Position numbers and translations under genes: made by a program. Shown here piece after piece: positions 1 to 6,740 of a stretch of DNA of 14,278 bases (the stretch's first letter is position 1; every line of letters begins with the position of its first letter). The notes below the pieces were generated by a model. The model was not told where the DNA came from and made no database searches. It worked only from the letters and a program-made list of their open reading frames with translations. The DNA is from Paracoccaceae bacterium (GTDB lineage Bacteria; Pseudomonadota; Alphaproteobacteria; Rhodobacterales; Rhodobacteraceae), in the NCBI GenBank assembly GCA_007134405.1, contig SLKW01000437.1, positions 1 to 14,278 on the forward strand. The letters run 5' to 3'.

Positions 1-31
1 AACACCGAATGGCCGGTCTTCCTGGCGCATT

Positions 32-46
32 GAACGCGGATTGAAC
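32..46. promoter_or_regulatory. Candidate LexA (SOS) box, GAAC-N7-GAAC
   Basis: The plus strand reads GAACGCGGATTGAAC, which is GAAC-N7-GAAC; the minus strand reads GTTC-N7-GTTC. This is the direct-repeat form of the LexA site known in Rhodobacter and other alphaproteobacteria. It sits inside two adjacent 11-bp direct repeats, ATTGAACGCGG (29-39) and ATTGAACGCCC (40-50). The site lies just after the tonB stop codon and outside any gene in the window, so if functional it would control a gene lying to the left of position 1, read on the minus strand. The motif match is seen directly; LexA binding is inferred. Eight fixed bases can occur by chance about once per 30 kb on two strands. Confidence 0.4.
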
Positions 47-57
47 GCCCCGGCGGG

Positions 58-1032
58 TCAGCGGCTGGCGAATTCGAAGCGGAACTGCCGCTGCGCGCCC
101 GCCGGTGGCGGCGGGAAGGGCGTTGCGCGCCGGACATGGTCCATCGCGGCCTGGTCGAGCGCCGCGTTGCCCGAGCTGGTGGCGACCGAAACCGAGGCCA
201 GCCCGCCGTCATCTGCGACCGAGAAGGCGACGACCGCGACGCCGCGGCCACTGACCCGCGCCTGGCGCGTGCGCTGCAACTGGCGCATCACCTCGCCGGG
301 ATAGTTGCTGGCGGCGGCGCTGCCCGGTGCCGCATGCTGGGTGTCGGCCGCGCCGCTGCGCGCTGCCGGGGCGGCTTCCTCGCCGGTTTCGCTGCCGCGT
401 CGGGCCGCCTGCGGCGCGTTGCCGGCGGGTGCGGGTGGGGTCGGCGTCGGCTGGGTCGCGACAGGTGGGCGGGCGGTGGGATCGGGGCGCGGACGCGGGC
501 GGGGGGTATCGGCATCGGCGCTGCGGACGTCGATGGAGGGGGGCGCGGAGGCTGGGCGGACCTCGGGCGGTGCGGCTTCGGCCGGTTGGGGCTGGGCAGG
601 CTGCAGGGCCATCGGTGCGGTTGCCGTGCGGGCGGGTTGCGCCGGCGCCGATGTCGACGGCAAGGCGAGGGCTGCGGGGTCCGCAACCTCGGGCAGCGAC
701 GGGGGCGTACGGTCAACCGCCTGGGCGCTGGAGACCTGCGGCAGCGTGGCCGCGCGGGTTGCCGCGTCGGGTGTCGCCCGCAGCGCGGTTGCGCGCGTGA
801 CCGGTTGCGCGCCTTGCGTAAAATCGGCGAAGGACTGCCCCAGGGCCGAGAGCGCGGGCTCCGCGCCGCCCTCGATCGCGACGCTGTCCTGCGGGGCGAA
901 CACAGACAGCGCGGCGAGATGCACAGCGACCGAAACGCCCGCAGCCAGAGCGAGCGCGGGCCAGCCGGGTCCGGCGGCACCGGTGCGCAACTGGGCAAGG
1001 CCGATAACGGCAGGGGCCATGGCGCGGCTCAT
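58..1032 (-). CDS. tonB: TonB-family energy transducer
   Basis: Links the ExbB/ExbD proton motor in the inner membrane to outer-membrane TonB-dependent receptors. The 324-residue protein has a single N-terminal membrane anchor at about residues 24-46. It contains the S-x3-H pattern (S34, H38) that is conserved in the TonB anchor. A long Pro/Ala/Arg-rich periplasmic linker follows (about 85-235), with runs such as PRPRPRPDP. A C-terminal TonB domain spans about 243-324 and begins NYPGEVMRQLQ; it includes the ATPFPPPPAG segment common in alphaproteobacterial TonB proteins. The start codon overlaps the upstream exbD stop as ATGA, so it is translationally coupled and last in the operon. The receptor substrate cannot be told from the window; no receptor gene is present. 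Confidence 0.87.
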   Translation of the reverse strand: MSRAMAPAVIGLAQLRTGAAGPGWPALALAAGVSVAVHLAALSVFAPQDSVAIEGGAEPALSALGQSFADFTQGAQPVTRATALRATPDAATRAATLPQVSSAQAVDRTPPSLPEVADPAALALPSTSAPAQPARTATAPMALQPAQPQPAEAAPPEVRPASAPPSIDVRSADADTPRPRPRPDPTARPPVATQPTPTPPAPAGNAPQAARRGSETGEEAAPAARSGAADTQHAAPGSAAASNYPGEVMRQLQRTRQARVSGRGVAVVAFSVADDGGLASVSVATSSGNAALDQAAMDHVRRATPFPPPPAGAQRQFRFEFASR

Positions 1033-1412
1033 CTCAGGTCCCGCTCGGTCACCACGATCACCCGTTCCGCGCCCGCGGCTCGCAAGTCGCGCGCGACCTC
1101 GACCAGGCGCGCGGCGGGGGCGTCGCGGTCGGGCATGAGCCGCACGGCCGGTTCGGTGCGCGTGGCAAGAAACGCGGCCACCGTGGTTTCGGACCCATCG
1201 GCGCGCAGCTGGCCCTGGGCGGTCAGCACCAGCGAGCCGGGTGGCGGCGGCGGGCCGGCGGCGTCGAGCTGGACAAGCCTGATCTCGCCGTCGGCGGGCG
1301 CGGCGATCGAGCCTGCGATCAGGAAGAAGACCAGCATCAGGAACACCACGTTGATAAGCCCGATGACCGGTTCCGGACGCCGCCGCTGGAAGGGAAGAAA
1401 GACGCTGCGCAT
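1029..1412 (-). CDS. Second ExbD-like protein with Asn at the proton-site position
   Basis: A 127-residue ExbD/TolR-family protein with one N-terminal membrane helix (about 16-36) and a small periplasmic domain. I chose the ATG at 1412 because it gives MRSVFLPFQRRR directly ahead of the helix and follows the preceding exbD stop by 4 nt; a longer reading would run back into that gene out of frame. The helix reads GLINVVFLMLVFFL. Aligned with the PLIDVVF of the neighbouring ExbD, the Asp that carries protons in ExbD is Asn here (N21). The C-terminal half (GAERVIVVTERDLR) has the usual ExbD fold pattern. It probably forms a mixed ExbD pair with its neighbour. Family assignment is firm; the mixed pairing is inferred. 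Confidence 0.85.
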   Translation of the reverse strand: MRSVFLPFQRRRPEPVIGLINVVFLMLVFFLIAGSIAAPADGEIRLVQLDAAGPPPPPGSLVLTAQGQLRADGSETTVAAFLATRTEPAVRLMPDRDAPAARLVEVARDLRAAGAERVIVVTERDLR

Positions 1413-1416
1413 CGCC

Positions 1417-1815
1417 CTAGTCCAGCACGCGGATTTGCCAATCGGGCCGCGCGCGCAGGACCGCCAGCAGGTCCACCAGCCGCTGCGCCGTGGGCGTGCC
1501 GGAAAGGCTGACGAGGACCACGAAGCCCGTTTCGGCGGAAGCGGCAAGCGGATCGAGCCGTTCGAGCACGCCGTCAATATCGGCCTCGGCCGCGTTCACC
1601 CGCACGGTCTCCGGGGTCAACTGGACGAAGGCGGGGGGCGCGGCAGGCGATGCAACCGCGCCCCCCGTGGCGGGTGCGAGGTCGATTTCGCCCAGCCGGC
1701 TGAAGGTCGTGGTCAGCATGAAGAAGAGGAGCAAGAGGAACACGACGTCGATCAGGGGTGTCAGCGCAAGCCGACGCAGGCGGGGGGCGAAGCGCGCGGC
1801 CAGATATTCAGCCAT
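1417..1815 (-). CDS. exbD: ExbD biopolymer transport protein
   Basis: Inner-membrane stator/rotor partner of ExbB in the TonB energy-coupling complex. The 132-residue protein has a basic cytoplasmic N-terminus (PRLRRLALTP), then one transmembrane helix at about 20-40, LIDVVFLLLLFFML. D23 lies where the essential proton-carrying Asp of ExbD/TolR lies. A periplasmic domain follows, ending RPDWQIRVLD. The start overlaps the end of exbB by 8 nt, and the next gene, the second exbD, starts 4 nt after its stop, so all are one transcription unit. Length is normal for the family. Confidence 0.92.
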   Translation of the reverse strand: MAEYLAARFAPRLRRLALTPLIDVVFLLLLFFMLTTTFSRLGEIDLAPATGGAVASPAAPPAFVQLTPETVRVNAAEADIDGVLERLDPLAASAETGFVVLVSLSGTPTAQRLVDLLAVLRARPDWQIRVLD

Positions 1816-2521
1816 GGCGGGCCTGCGGGCGGCTCAGCGGCGCAGGGGCCTGCGTCGGCGCGGCGCTTTCGCCCAGCCCGGCGCAGAGCGCGGTGTCGAT
1901 GATCCGCTCGGCAAAGGCCGCCTCGCGCGCGATGCGCGTCTCGAACCAGGTCAGGACCAGCGCGGTGGGCATTGCCACCGCCAGACCGACCGCGGTGGTC
2001 AGAAGCGCAACCCAGATGCCGCCGGCCAGCGCCGCGGGGTCGACCACGGGGCCGGCGTCCTGCAAGCCGCGAAACGCCTCGATCATGCCGAGGACCGTGC
2101 CGAAAAGGCCCAGAAGCGGCGCCACCTGCGCCACGCTGTCAAGGACGCGCAGCCCCGACGCCAGGCCCGTGATGCGCTCGGACGCGAGCCCGGCGAGGCG
2201 CGCGCGCAGCGGCCCGGCATCGCCGCCCGCCGGCGCGGCCTGCATGGCCAGCGCCGCCAGCGGGCCCAGGTGACTGGGCGCCGAGAGCGCCAGGTTGCGC
2301 GCCTGTTCGGCCCGGCCGCGATCCCATTCGTCGAGGGCGGCGGCCAGCGTCGCATGCCGGCCGAGACCGGCCTGGCGGAAGTGCCAGAGCTTGACCAGAA
2401 CCAGCGCCAGCACCAGGACCGACAGCCCGATCAGCAGGATGACCACCGGTCCGCCGAGGGCCGCCACGGCGCCGAAGGCCGCGGCGATATCCTGTGCCGC
2501 GTTTGCCAGAAAGCCCATCAT
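1808..2521 (-). CDS. exbB: ExbB/TolQ/MotA-type proton channel protein
   Basis: Forms the pentameric channel around ExbD that uses the proton gradient to drive TonB. The 237-residue protein has three predicted membrane helices at about 24-46, 132-152 and 168-192. The second carries the family signature APLLGLFGTVLGMIEAF (134-150); the third carries TTAVGL with T175/T176, matching the conserved channel Thr. The start ATG at 2521 overlaps the upstream stop as ATGA, and a second in-frame ATG follows immediately at 2518. The C-terminal 15 residues are Pro/Ala-rich and unremarkable. Being in one overlapping run with exbD and tonB makes the TonB role far more likely than a Tol or flagellar one. Confidence 0.92.
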   Translation of the reverse strand: MMGFLANAAQDIAAAFGAVAALGGPVVILLIGLSVLVLALVLVKLWHFRQAGLGRHATLAAALDEWDRGRAEQARNLALSAPSHLGPLAALAMQAAPAGGDAGPLRARLAGLASERITGLASGLRVLDSVAQVAPLLGLFGTVLGMIEAFRGLQDAGPVVDPAALAGGIWVALLTTAVGLAVAMPTALVLTWFETRIAREAAFAERIIDTALCAGLGESAAPTQAPAPLSRPQARHG

Positions 2522-2940
2522 CGCAAGAGCTCGACACCGGCGCGCGAGCGCAGGTCAAGGGCCGCGCGGCAGTCCTGCGGGCCTTCCGTCGCCCAGTCGC
2601 AGGTGGCGATGTCGTTGATCAGAAGCCGGTCGAGCGCGTCGCAGTCGAGGCCCGGCAGGTCGAAGGGGCGCACGCGCAGGCGGCTTGCCGGGATACCTTC
2701 GAAATCAAGCAGCGTCAGCGCCGCGACGCGGCCTTCGGTGTCGAAGAGCACGGCCTCCAGGACCAGGGCCGAGAGGTCGGTTTCGGTGGCGTTCTCGGCC
2801 ACGAAGATCAGGCGGCAGGCGCCGTTCTGCGGCTCTAAGGTGTTGAGATCGATCGCGATTGTGCCGGGGGCGTCAGAGGCCTCGGTCGCCGCAACCGGGG
2901 CGGCGAGACAGGTCAGGAGGGCGAGAAGAGGCAAGCGCAT
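2518..2940 (-). CDS. Small exported protein, first gene of the exbB-exbD-tonB operon
   Basis: I do not recognise a named family. The 140-residue product starts MRLPLLALLTCLAAPVAATE, a clear Sec signal peptide with likely cleavage after AVAA or AAT near residue 18-20, so a periplasmic location is inferred. The mature part has four cysteines (42, 100, 114, 124), consistent with two disulfides, and an acidic beta-rich pattern with no transmembrane segment. The ATG at 2940 is preferred because GAGGAGAG lies 7-13 nt upstream (complement at 2947-2954), while a longer reading lacks a signal. The stop overlaps the exbB start by ATGA, so the gene is coupled to the TonB motor. It may be an accessory periplasmic component of that system; this is inferred from position only. 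Confidence 0.75.
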   Translation of the reverse strand: MRLPLLALLTCLAAPVAATEASDAPGTIAIDLNTLEPQNGACRLIFVAENATETDLSALVLEAVLFDTEGRVAALTLLDFEGIPASRLRVRPFDLPGLDCDALDRLLINDIATCDWATEGPQDCRAALDLRSRAGVELLR

Positions 2941-3037
2941 CGAATCTCTCCTCAACGGGCGCGGCAGCGCCGCGACACCGGGCGCAGAAGCCTGTGTCTT
3001 AACCCCGGCGGGCCGGTCATTCAAGCAAGGGCGACGC

Positions 3038-3562
3038 CTAACGCGGGCCGAACCACATGCGTGTGAACAGCCCGTCGCGGCGGATATACTGGTGCCAGAG
3101 CGCGGCGGCGATGTGCAGCGCGATCAGCGCCATGAGGATGCGCGATGCCACCCCGTGCACCTGGCGCGCGGCGTAGCCCGAGAAGTCCGGCGGCATCGGA
3201 CCGTCGCCGAAGACCGCGTCGGGCAGGCCCGAGGCGCGCGCCAGGGCGATGCCTGAGCCGGCCATGATGAAGGCAAAAACGTAGATCAGCCAATGGTTTG
3301 CGCGGGCGATGAGATTGAGTGTCCCGCTGTTGGTCACGGCGCTGTCGGGCACTTGCGTGGTCAGGCGCACCGCGAGGCGCGCGACCATCAGGACCAGTGT
3401 CACAAGGCCGAGACCCATATGCAGCCGGAACGACAGCAGCTTTTGCGGCGCGTCGTTCGGCACGGGCGCGAGCAGGGTCGTCCCGGCGATCAGAAGCCCG
3501 ATCAGGCAGAAGGCGAGCAGCCAGTGCAGGGCAACGAGAACGGGATGATAGCGGCGGACCAT
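3038..3562 (-). CDS. Cytochrome b561 family protein
   Basis: A four-helix di-heme b-type cytochrome of the CybB/Ni-hydrogenase cytochrome b type, probably moving electrons between quinol and a periplasmic or membrane partner. The 174-residue protein has helices at about 10-30, 48-66, 88-108 and 138-158. The expected heme ligand histidines are visible: H13 (ALHW), H48 (RLHMGLG), H136 (QVHGVAS) and H150 (IALHIAAALWHQY); H6 and H157 lie nearby. The ATG at 3562 is chosen because it gives the family start (M-V-R-R-Y-H-P) and is preceded by GGGGAAGG; an in-frame TTG at 3697 would add 45 residues made of the repeat array and has no support. Upstream lies the 11-bp tandem array. The electron partner is not in the window. 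Confidence 0.9.
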   Translation of the reverse strand: MVRRYHPVLVALHWLLAFCLIGLLIAGTTLLAPVPNDAPQKLLSFRLHMGLGLVTLVLMVARLAVRLTTQVPDSAVTNSGTLNLIARANHWLIYVFAFIMAGSGIALARASGLPDAVFGDGPMPPDFSGYAARQVHGVASRILMALIALHIAAALWHQYIRRDGLFTRMWFGPR

Positions 3563-3645
3563 GGGCCTTCCCCGGGGGCGACGACGGGATGATGCATGAC
3601 GCGCCGGTCCCTTGGCAAGCCGTGTCCGAGGGCGCGCGGAGGTTG

Positions 3646-3722
3646 GGTGGCAAGCGGGTGGCAAGCGTATGGCAAACGTATGGCAGACGTATGGCAAACG
3701 TATGGCAGTGCGCTGGCAGAGC
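3646..3722. repeat. Seven-unit 11-bp tandem array upstream of the cytochrome b561 gene
   Basis: TGGCA occurs at 3648, 3659, 3670, 3681, 3692, 3703 and 3714, every 11 bp exactly. The units on the plus strand are GGTGGCAAGCG twice, then TATGGCAAACG, TATGGCAGACG, TATGGCAAACG, and two degenerate ones (TATGGCAGTGC, GCTGGCAGAGC). On the minus strand, which is the sense of the downstream gene, the core is CGTTTGCCATA. The array lies between the stop of the crotonase gene (3753) and the cytochrome start (3562). The near-helical period would place bound proteins on one face of the DNA. It may be an iteron-like operator or simply a slipped microsatellite. A further isolated TTGGCAAGC at 3612-3620 is out of phase by 2 bp. 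Confidence 0.85.
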
Positions 3723-3752
3723 GGGGCGCGCGGGCCGTCGCCAGGGCGCCGG

Positions 3753-4559
3753 TCAGCCGAAGCGCGGGGGGCGGTTCTGCAGGCTGGCGGTCGCGGCTTC
3801 CATCTGGTGGGGCGTACCGATGATCGCCGCCTGAAGCTCTGCCTCGAGGTTCAGCTGTGTGTCGTCCCCCGGCCAAGCGGCGCGCACCAGCGCCTTCACG
3901 CCGCGCGCCGCCGCCGGATTGCGCCCGGCAATCACGCGCGCGAGCGTGCGCGCCGCGTCGAGCGGATCCTCGGCGATGCGGGTGAGCAGGCCCAGCGCGG
4001 CGGCCTCGGTCGCGGCGAGCACGCGGGCGGTCAGCATCAGTTCCAGCGCCTGGTCGGCGCGCATCAGCGGCGGCAGCAGACGCGTGATCCCCATGTCGGG
4101 GATCAGGCCCCATTTCGCCTCCATGATCGACAGGGCGGCGTCGGGCGCGGCAAGGCGGATGTCCGCGCCGAGCGCCAACTGCAGCCCGGCGCCGTAGACC
4201 GGGCCGTGCAGCGCGGCGATGACCGGCACCGGCAGGTCGGCCCAGACGGTGCAGGGGTGCTGGAAGCGATTCGCCGCCGCGTCCGGTAGCGGCGTCAGGA
4301 TCGCCTCGCGCAGCGTATCGACCCGGCCGGCGAATTCCATCAGGAGCGCCGTGTCGATCCCGGCGCAGAAACCGCGCCCGATGCCGTGCAGGATGACCGC
4401 CCGCAACCCCTTCTGCGCCGCCAGGTCGCGCCCGGCCTGCGACAGCGCGTCGAACATCGCCTCGTCCATCGCGTTCAGCTTGTCGGGCCGGTTGAGCGCG
4501 ACTTCGGCGATGCCACCGGTCACGGTCACCGTCAGCCGGTCGGAGAGCGGGCGGGTCAT
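3753..4559 (-). CDS. Crotonase-fold enoyl-CoA hydratase/isomerase family protein
   Basis: Acts on an acyl-CoA thioester, probably in fatty-acid or related catabolism. The 268-residue protein has the crotonase fold. GRGFCAGIDT (61-70) and HGPVYGAGLQL (118-128) hold the oxyanion-hole backbone groups. The first catalytic acid position, Glu144 of rat crotonase, is Gln127 here. The second is retained as E147 (MEAKWGL), and D155 (IPDMG) occupies the position of an acid used by dienoyl-CoA isomerases. This favours an isomerase-like or specialised reaction over simple hydration. The start at 4559 has AAGGGAGG with 7-nt spacing (complement 4567-4574). It stands alone, divergent from the AsmA gene. A CAAGC-CCGC-GCTTG inverted repeat at 4613-4626 could be an operator. 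Family is sure; reaction is not. Confidence 0.88.
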   Translation of the reverse strand: MTRPLSDRLTVTVTGGIAEVALNRPDKLNAMDEAMFDALSQAGRDLAAQKGLRAVILHGIGRGFCAGIDTALLMEFAGRVDTLREAILTPLPDAAANRFQHPCTVWADLPVPVIAALHGPVYGAGLQLALGADIRLAAPDAALSIMEAKWGLIPDMGITRLLPPLMRADQALELMLTARVLAATEAAALGLLTRIAEDPLDAARTLARVIAGRNPAAARGVKALVRAAWPGDDTQLNLEAELQAAIIGTPHQMEAATASLQNRPPRFG

Positions 4560-4661
4560 GGCGCAGCCTCCCTTTGGGTCGCGGACAGGCTGGCGCAGGG
4601 GCGCGCGAAGCGCAAGCCCGCGCTTGGGCCGGCCGCTCTCTGCGCCGTGAACGCGCGTCGC

Positions 4662-4689
4662 TTGTGAGGCGCTGGGCCTTTGCTATGGT
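4662..4689 (+). promoter_or_regulatory. Probable sigma-70 type promoter of the AsmA gene
   Basis: TTGTGA (4662-4667) is followed after 16 bp by TATGGT (4684-4689), preceded by TG as in an extended -10 element. Transcription would start near 4696, giving a leader of about 26 nt before the ATG at 4722. It supports that ATG over the in-frame TTG at 4680, which would lie upstream of the RNA start. Confidence 0.5.
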
Positions 4690-4721
4690 GGGTTGAACGC
4701 GGCGCCGGGACAGGAGATGCG

Positions 4722-6707
4722 ATGCGCTGGATTGTCAGGCTGCTGGGCGCGCTCGCGGTGCTGGTCGTACTGTTTGTTGCGGCGTTCTTCCTTATCCCGG
4801 CGGAGCGCATCGCGGCCATCGCCACCGACCGGTTCGAGGCCACCACCGGCCGGGCGCTGACCATCGACGGGTCGGTGCGCCCCTCCGTCTGGCCGCTGAT
4901 CGGCGCGCGGATCGAGGAGGTGCGCCTGGCCAACGCGCCCTGGTCGGATGCCGGCCCGATGTTCACGGCGCAGGCGGTCGATCTGGGGCTTGATCTGCGC
5001 GCGCTGATGGCGGGCGATATCGTGATTCGGCGGCTGGAGGCGGTCGCGCCGCAGATCCTGCTGGAACGCGATGCGGATGGACGCGGTAACTGGGAGTTCG
5101 CCACCGAGGGCGCGGGCCGGGACAACGGGAACGGGGGGAACGGGGAGGGCGGCGGGAACGGGGATGGCGGCGGGGATACTAGCGCGGGGCGCGCGTTGGC
5201 GCTGGACCTGGCGCAGGTCATCAACGGCACGCTGCGCATCCGCGACCATGGCGCCGATATCGACCTGCTGGTCGAGGCGGTGGATCTGGAACTTCGCCTG
5301 CCGGACATGGCGGGGCCGGGCGAGATCGTCGCCTCGGGCCGGACGGGCGGCCAGCGCTTCACCGCCGAGGCGCGGGTGGTGTCGGTGCAGCGCTTTTTCG
5401 ACGGCGAGATCGCGCCGCTGACCGTGGCCCTGCGGGCGGGCGACAGCCGCCTGCGCTTTGACGGGCGCGCCGGGATCGACCCCGCCGCGGCCGAGGGGCG
5501 GGTGGAGCTTGAGGGCGAGGGGCTGGCGCCGTTTCTGGCGCTGGCGGGGCAGGGCGCCGAGGAGCCCGTGCCGCCCGAGTTGCGCCCCCTGTCGCTGACG
5601 GGTCAGCTGACGCTTGCCCCGGCAGGCAGCGTGCATCTGCGCGATGCCGTGGCGCGGTTGGGGCCGAACCGGCTGACCGCGGCGCTGGACCTGGCGCCCG
5701 GCGATCCGCGCCCGCGGCTGACCGGCACGATCACGACCGAGACGCTGGACCTGACCGCGACCGGGGCGGGTGGCGGCGGGGCGGCGGCGGATGGCTGGTC
5801 GACGACGCCGATCGACGCCTCCGCGCTTGGCGTGCTCGACGCGGCGTTGAGCTTGCGCGCCGAGGCGGTGGAAACGGATTTCGGGCAGATCGCGCCGCTG
5901 CGCATGGAGCTGACCCTCGACCGCGCGCGCGCCGTCTTCGATCTGCGCGAGGCGCGGATGCATGACGGGCGCCTGAGCGGGGAATTCGTGCTCAACAACC
6001 GCGCGGGCCTGTCGGTGGGCGGCGACCTGCGCGCCGAGGGGATGGCGCTGGAGCCGCTCTTGCAGGCGGTGGTGGGGGTCGAACGGCTGGCGGGGACGGG
6101 CGATGCGCGGTTGCGCTTTCTCGGCGTGGGGCAGTCGATGGACGCGATCATGCGCAGCCTGTCGGGCGAGGGGCAGGTGGACCTGGGCGAGGGCGAGATC
6201 ATCGGGCTGGATCTGGTCGGCATGCTGCGCAACCTCGACATGGCGTATATCGGCGATGAAAACGCGACGATCTACGACCGGCTGAACGGCAGCTTCAGCA
6301 TCGAGCGCGGCGTGCTGCGCAGCGACGACCTGAAGATGGAGGTGCGGGCGATCACCGTCGACGGCCGCGGCACGGTCGATCTGGGCGCGCGGACCATCGA
6401 TTACCGGCTGATCCCGAGTACCTCGCTGGGGCCCGAGACCGACCGCCAGCTTCGCGTCCCGCTGCACATCACCGGCCCCTGGGCCGAGCCGCGCTACCGG
6501 CTGGACCTGGAGGGCCTGGCCGAGCAGCGCCTGCGCGAGGAACGCGCCCGGCTGGAGGAGCGCGCGCGCGACGAACTGGAACGCCGGCTGGGGATCGAGC
6601 GCGCCGAGGGCCAGTCGGGCAGCGAGGCCCTGCGCGAAGGCGCGCGCGAGCGGCTGGAGGAAGAGATCGGGCGCGGGCTGCAGCGGCTGCTGCGGTCGCG
6701 GAACTGA
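4722..6707 (+). CDS. AsmA family protein
   Basis: AsmA-like proteins are inner-membrane-anchored, largely periplasmic proteins implicated in outer-membrane lipid homeostasis and related to bridge-like lipid carriers. The 661-residue product has an N-terminal membrane helix at about 5-25, then the AsmA N-terminal pattern (RALTIDGSVRPSVWPLIGARI and the ANAPWSD segment). A Gly/Asn-rich linker lies at about 133-157. The C-terminal AsmA domain runs to about 590 and contains SLSGEGQVDLGEGEI and LNGSFSIERGVLRSDDL. The last 68 residues are rich in Arg/Glu/Leu and look helical. The ATG at 4722 has AGGAG 5 nt upstream (4712-4716). It is the only plus-strand gene here and converges on the c-di-GMP gene with a 33-bp gap and no clear terminator. 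Confidence 0.88.
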   Translation: MRWIVRLLGALAVLVVLFVAAFFLIPAERIAAIATDRFEATTGRALTIDGSVRPSVWPLIGARIEEVRLANAPWSDAGPMFTAQAVDLGLDLRALMAGDIVIRRLEAVAPQILLERDADGRGNWEFATEGAGRDNGNGGNGEGGGNGDGGGDTSAGRALALDLAQVINGTLRIRDHGADIDLLVEAVDLELRLPDMAGPGEIVASGRTGGQRFTAEARVVSVQRFFDGEIAPLTVALRAGDSRLRFDGRAGIDPAAAEGRVELEGEGLAPFLALAGQGAEEPVPPELRPLSLTGQLTLAPAGSVHLRDAVARLGPNRLTAALDLAPGDPRPRLTGTITTETLDLTATGAGGGGAAADGWSTTPIDASALGVLDAALSLRAEAVETDFGQIAPLRMELTLDRARAVFDLREARMHDGRLSGEFVLNNRAGLSVGGDLRAEGMALEPLLQAVVGVERLAGTGDARLRFLGVGQSMDAIMRSLSGEGQVDLGEGEIIGLDLVGMLRNLDMAYIGDENATIYDRLNGSFSIERGVLRSDDLKMEVRAITVDGRGTVDLGARTIDYRLIPSTSLGPETDRQLRVPLHITGPWAEPRYRLDLEGLAEQRLREERARLEERARDELERRLGIERAEGQSGSEALREGARERLEEEIGRGLQRLLRSRN

Positions 6708-6740
6708 CCCGTAGGGTTGCGCGGATCTTCGCGGCGGGCG

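Noticed and set aside
2997..3024. Possible promoter TTGAAT-N16-TTAAGA ahead of the exb/tonB operon
   Set aside because: The -10 matches consensus at only two positions and no Fur, Irr or iron-rhodo-box like site supports it; the operon promoter remains unlocated.
136..3256. Two 588-codon plus-strand open frames opposite the exb/tonB operon
   Set aside because: They are antisense frames kept open by high GC. Their products are Arg/Gly/Ala-rich with no domain, and they overlap genes with strong family motifs on the other strand.
3562..3697. N-terminal extension of the cytochrome b561 through the 11-bp array (TTG start at 3697)
   Set aside because: It would add 45 residues translated from the repeat, lacks a ribosome site, and the family begins at the ATG at 3562, which has one.
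3646..3722. CRISPR array
   Set aside because: Units of 11 bp with no spacers; far too short and contiguous for CRISPR.
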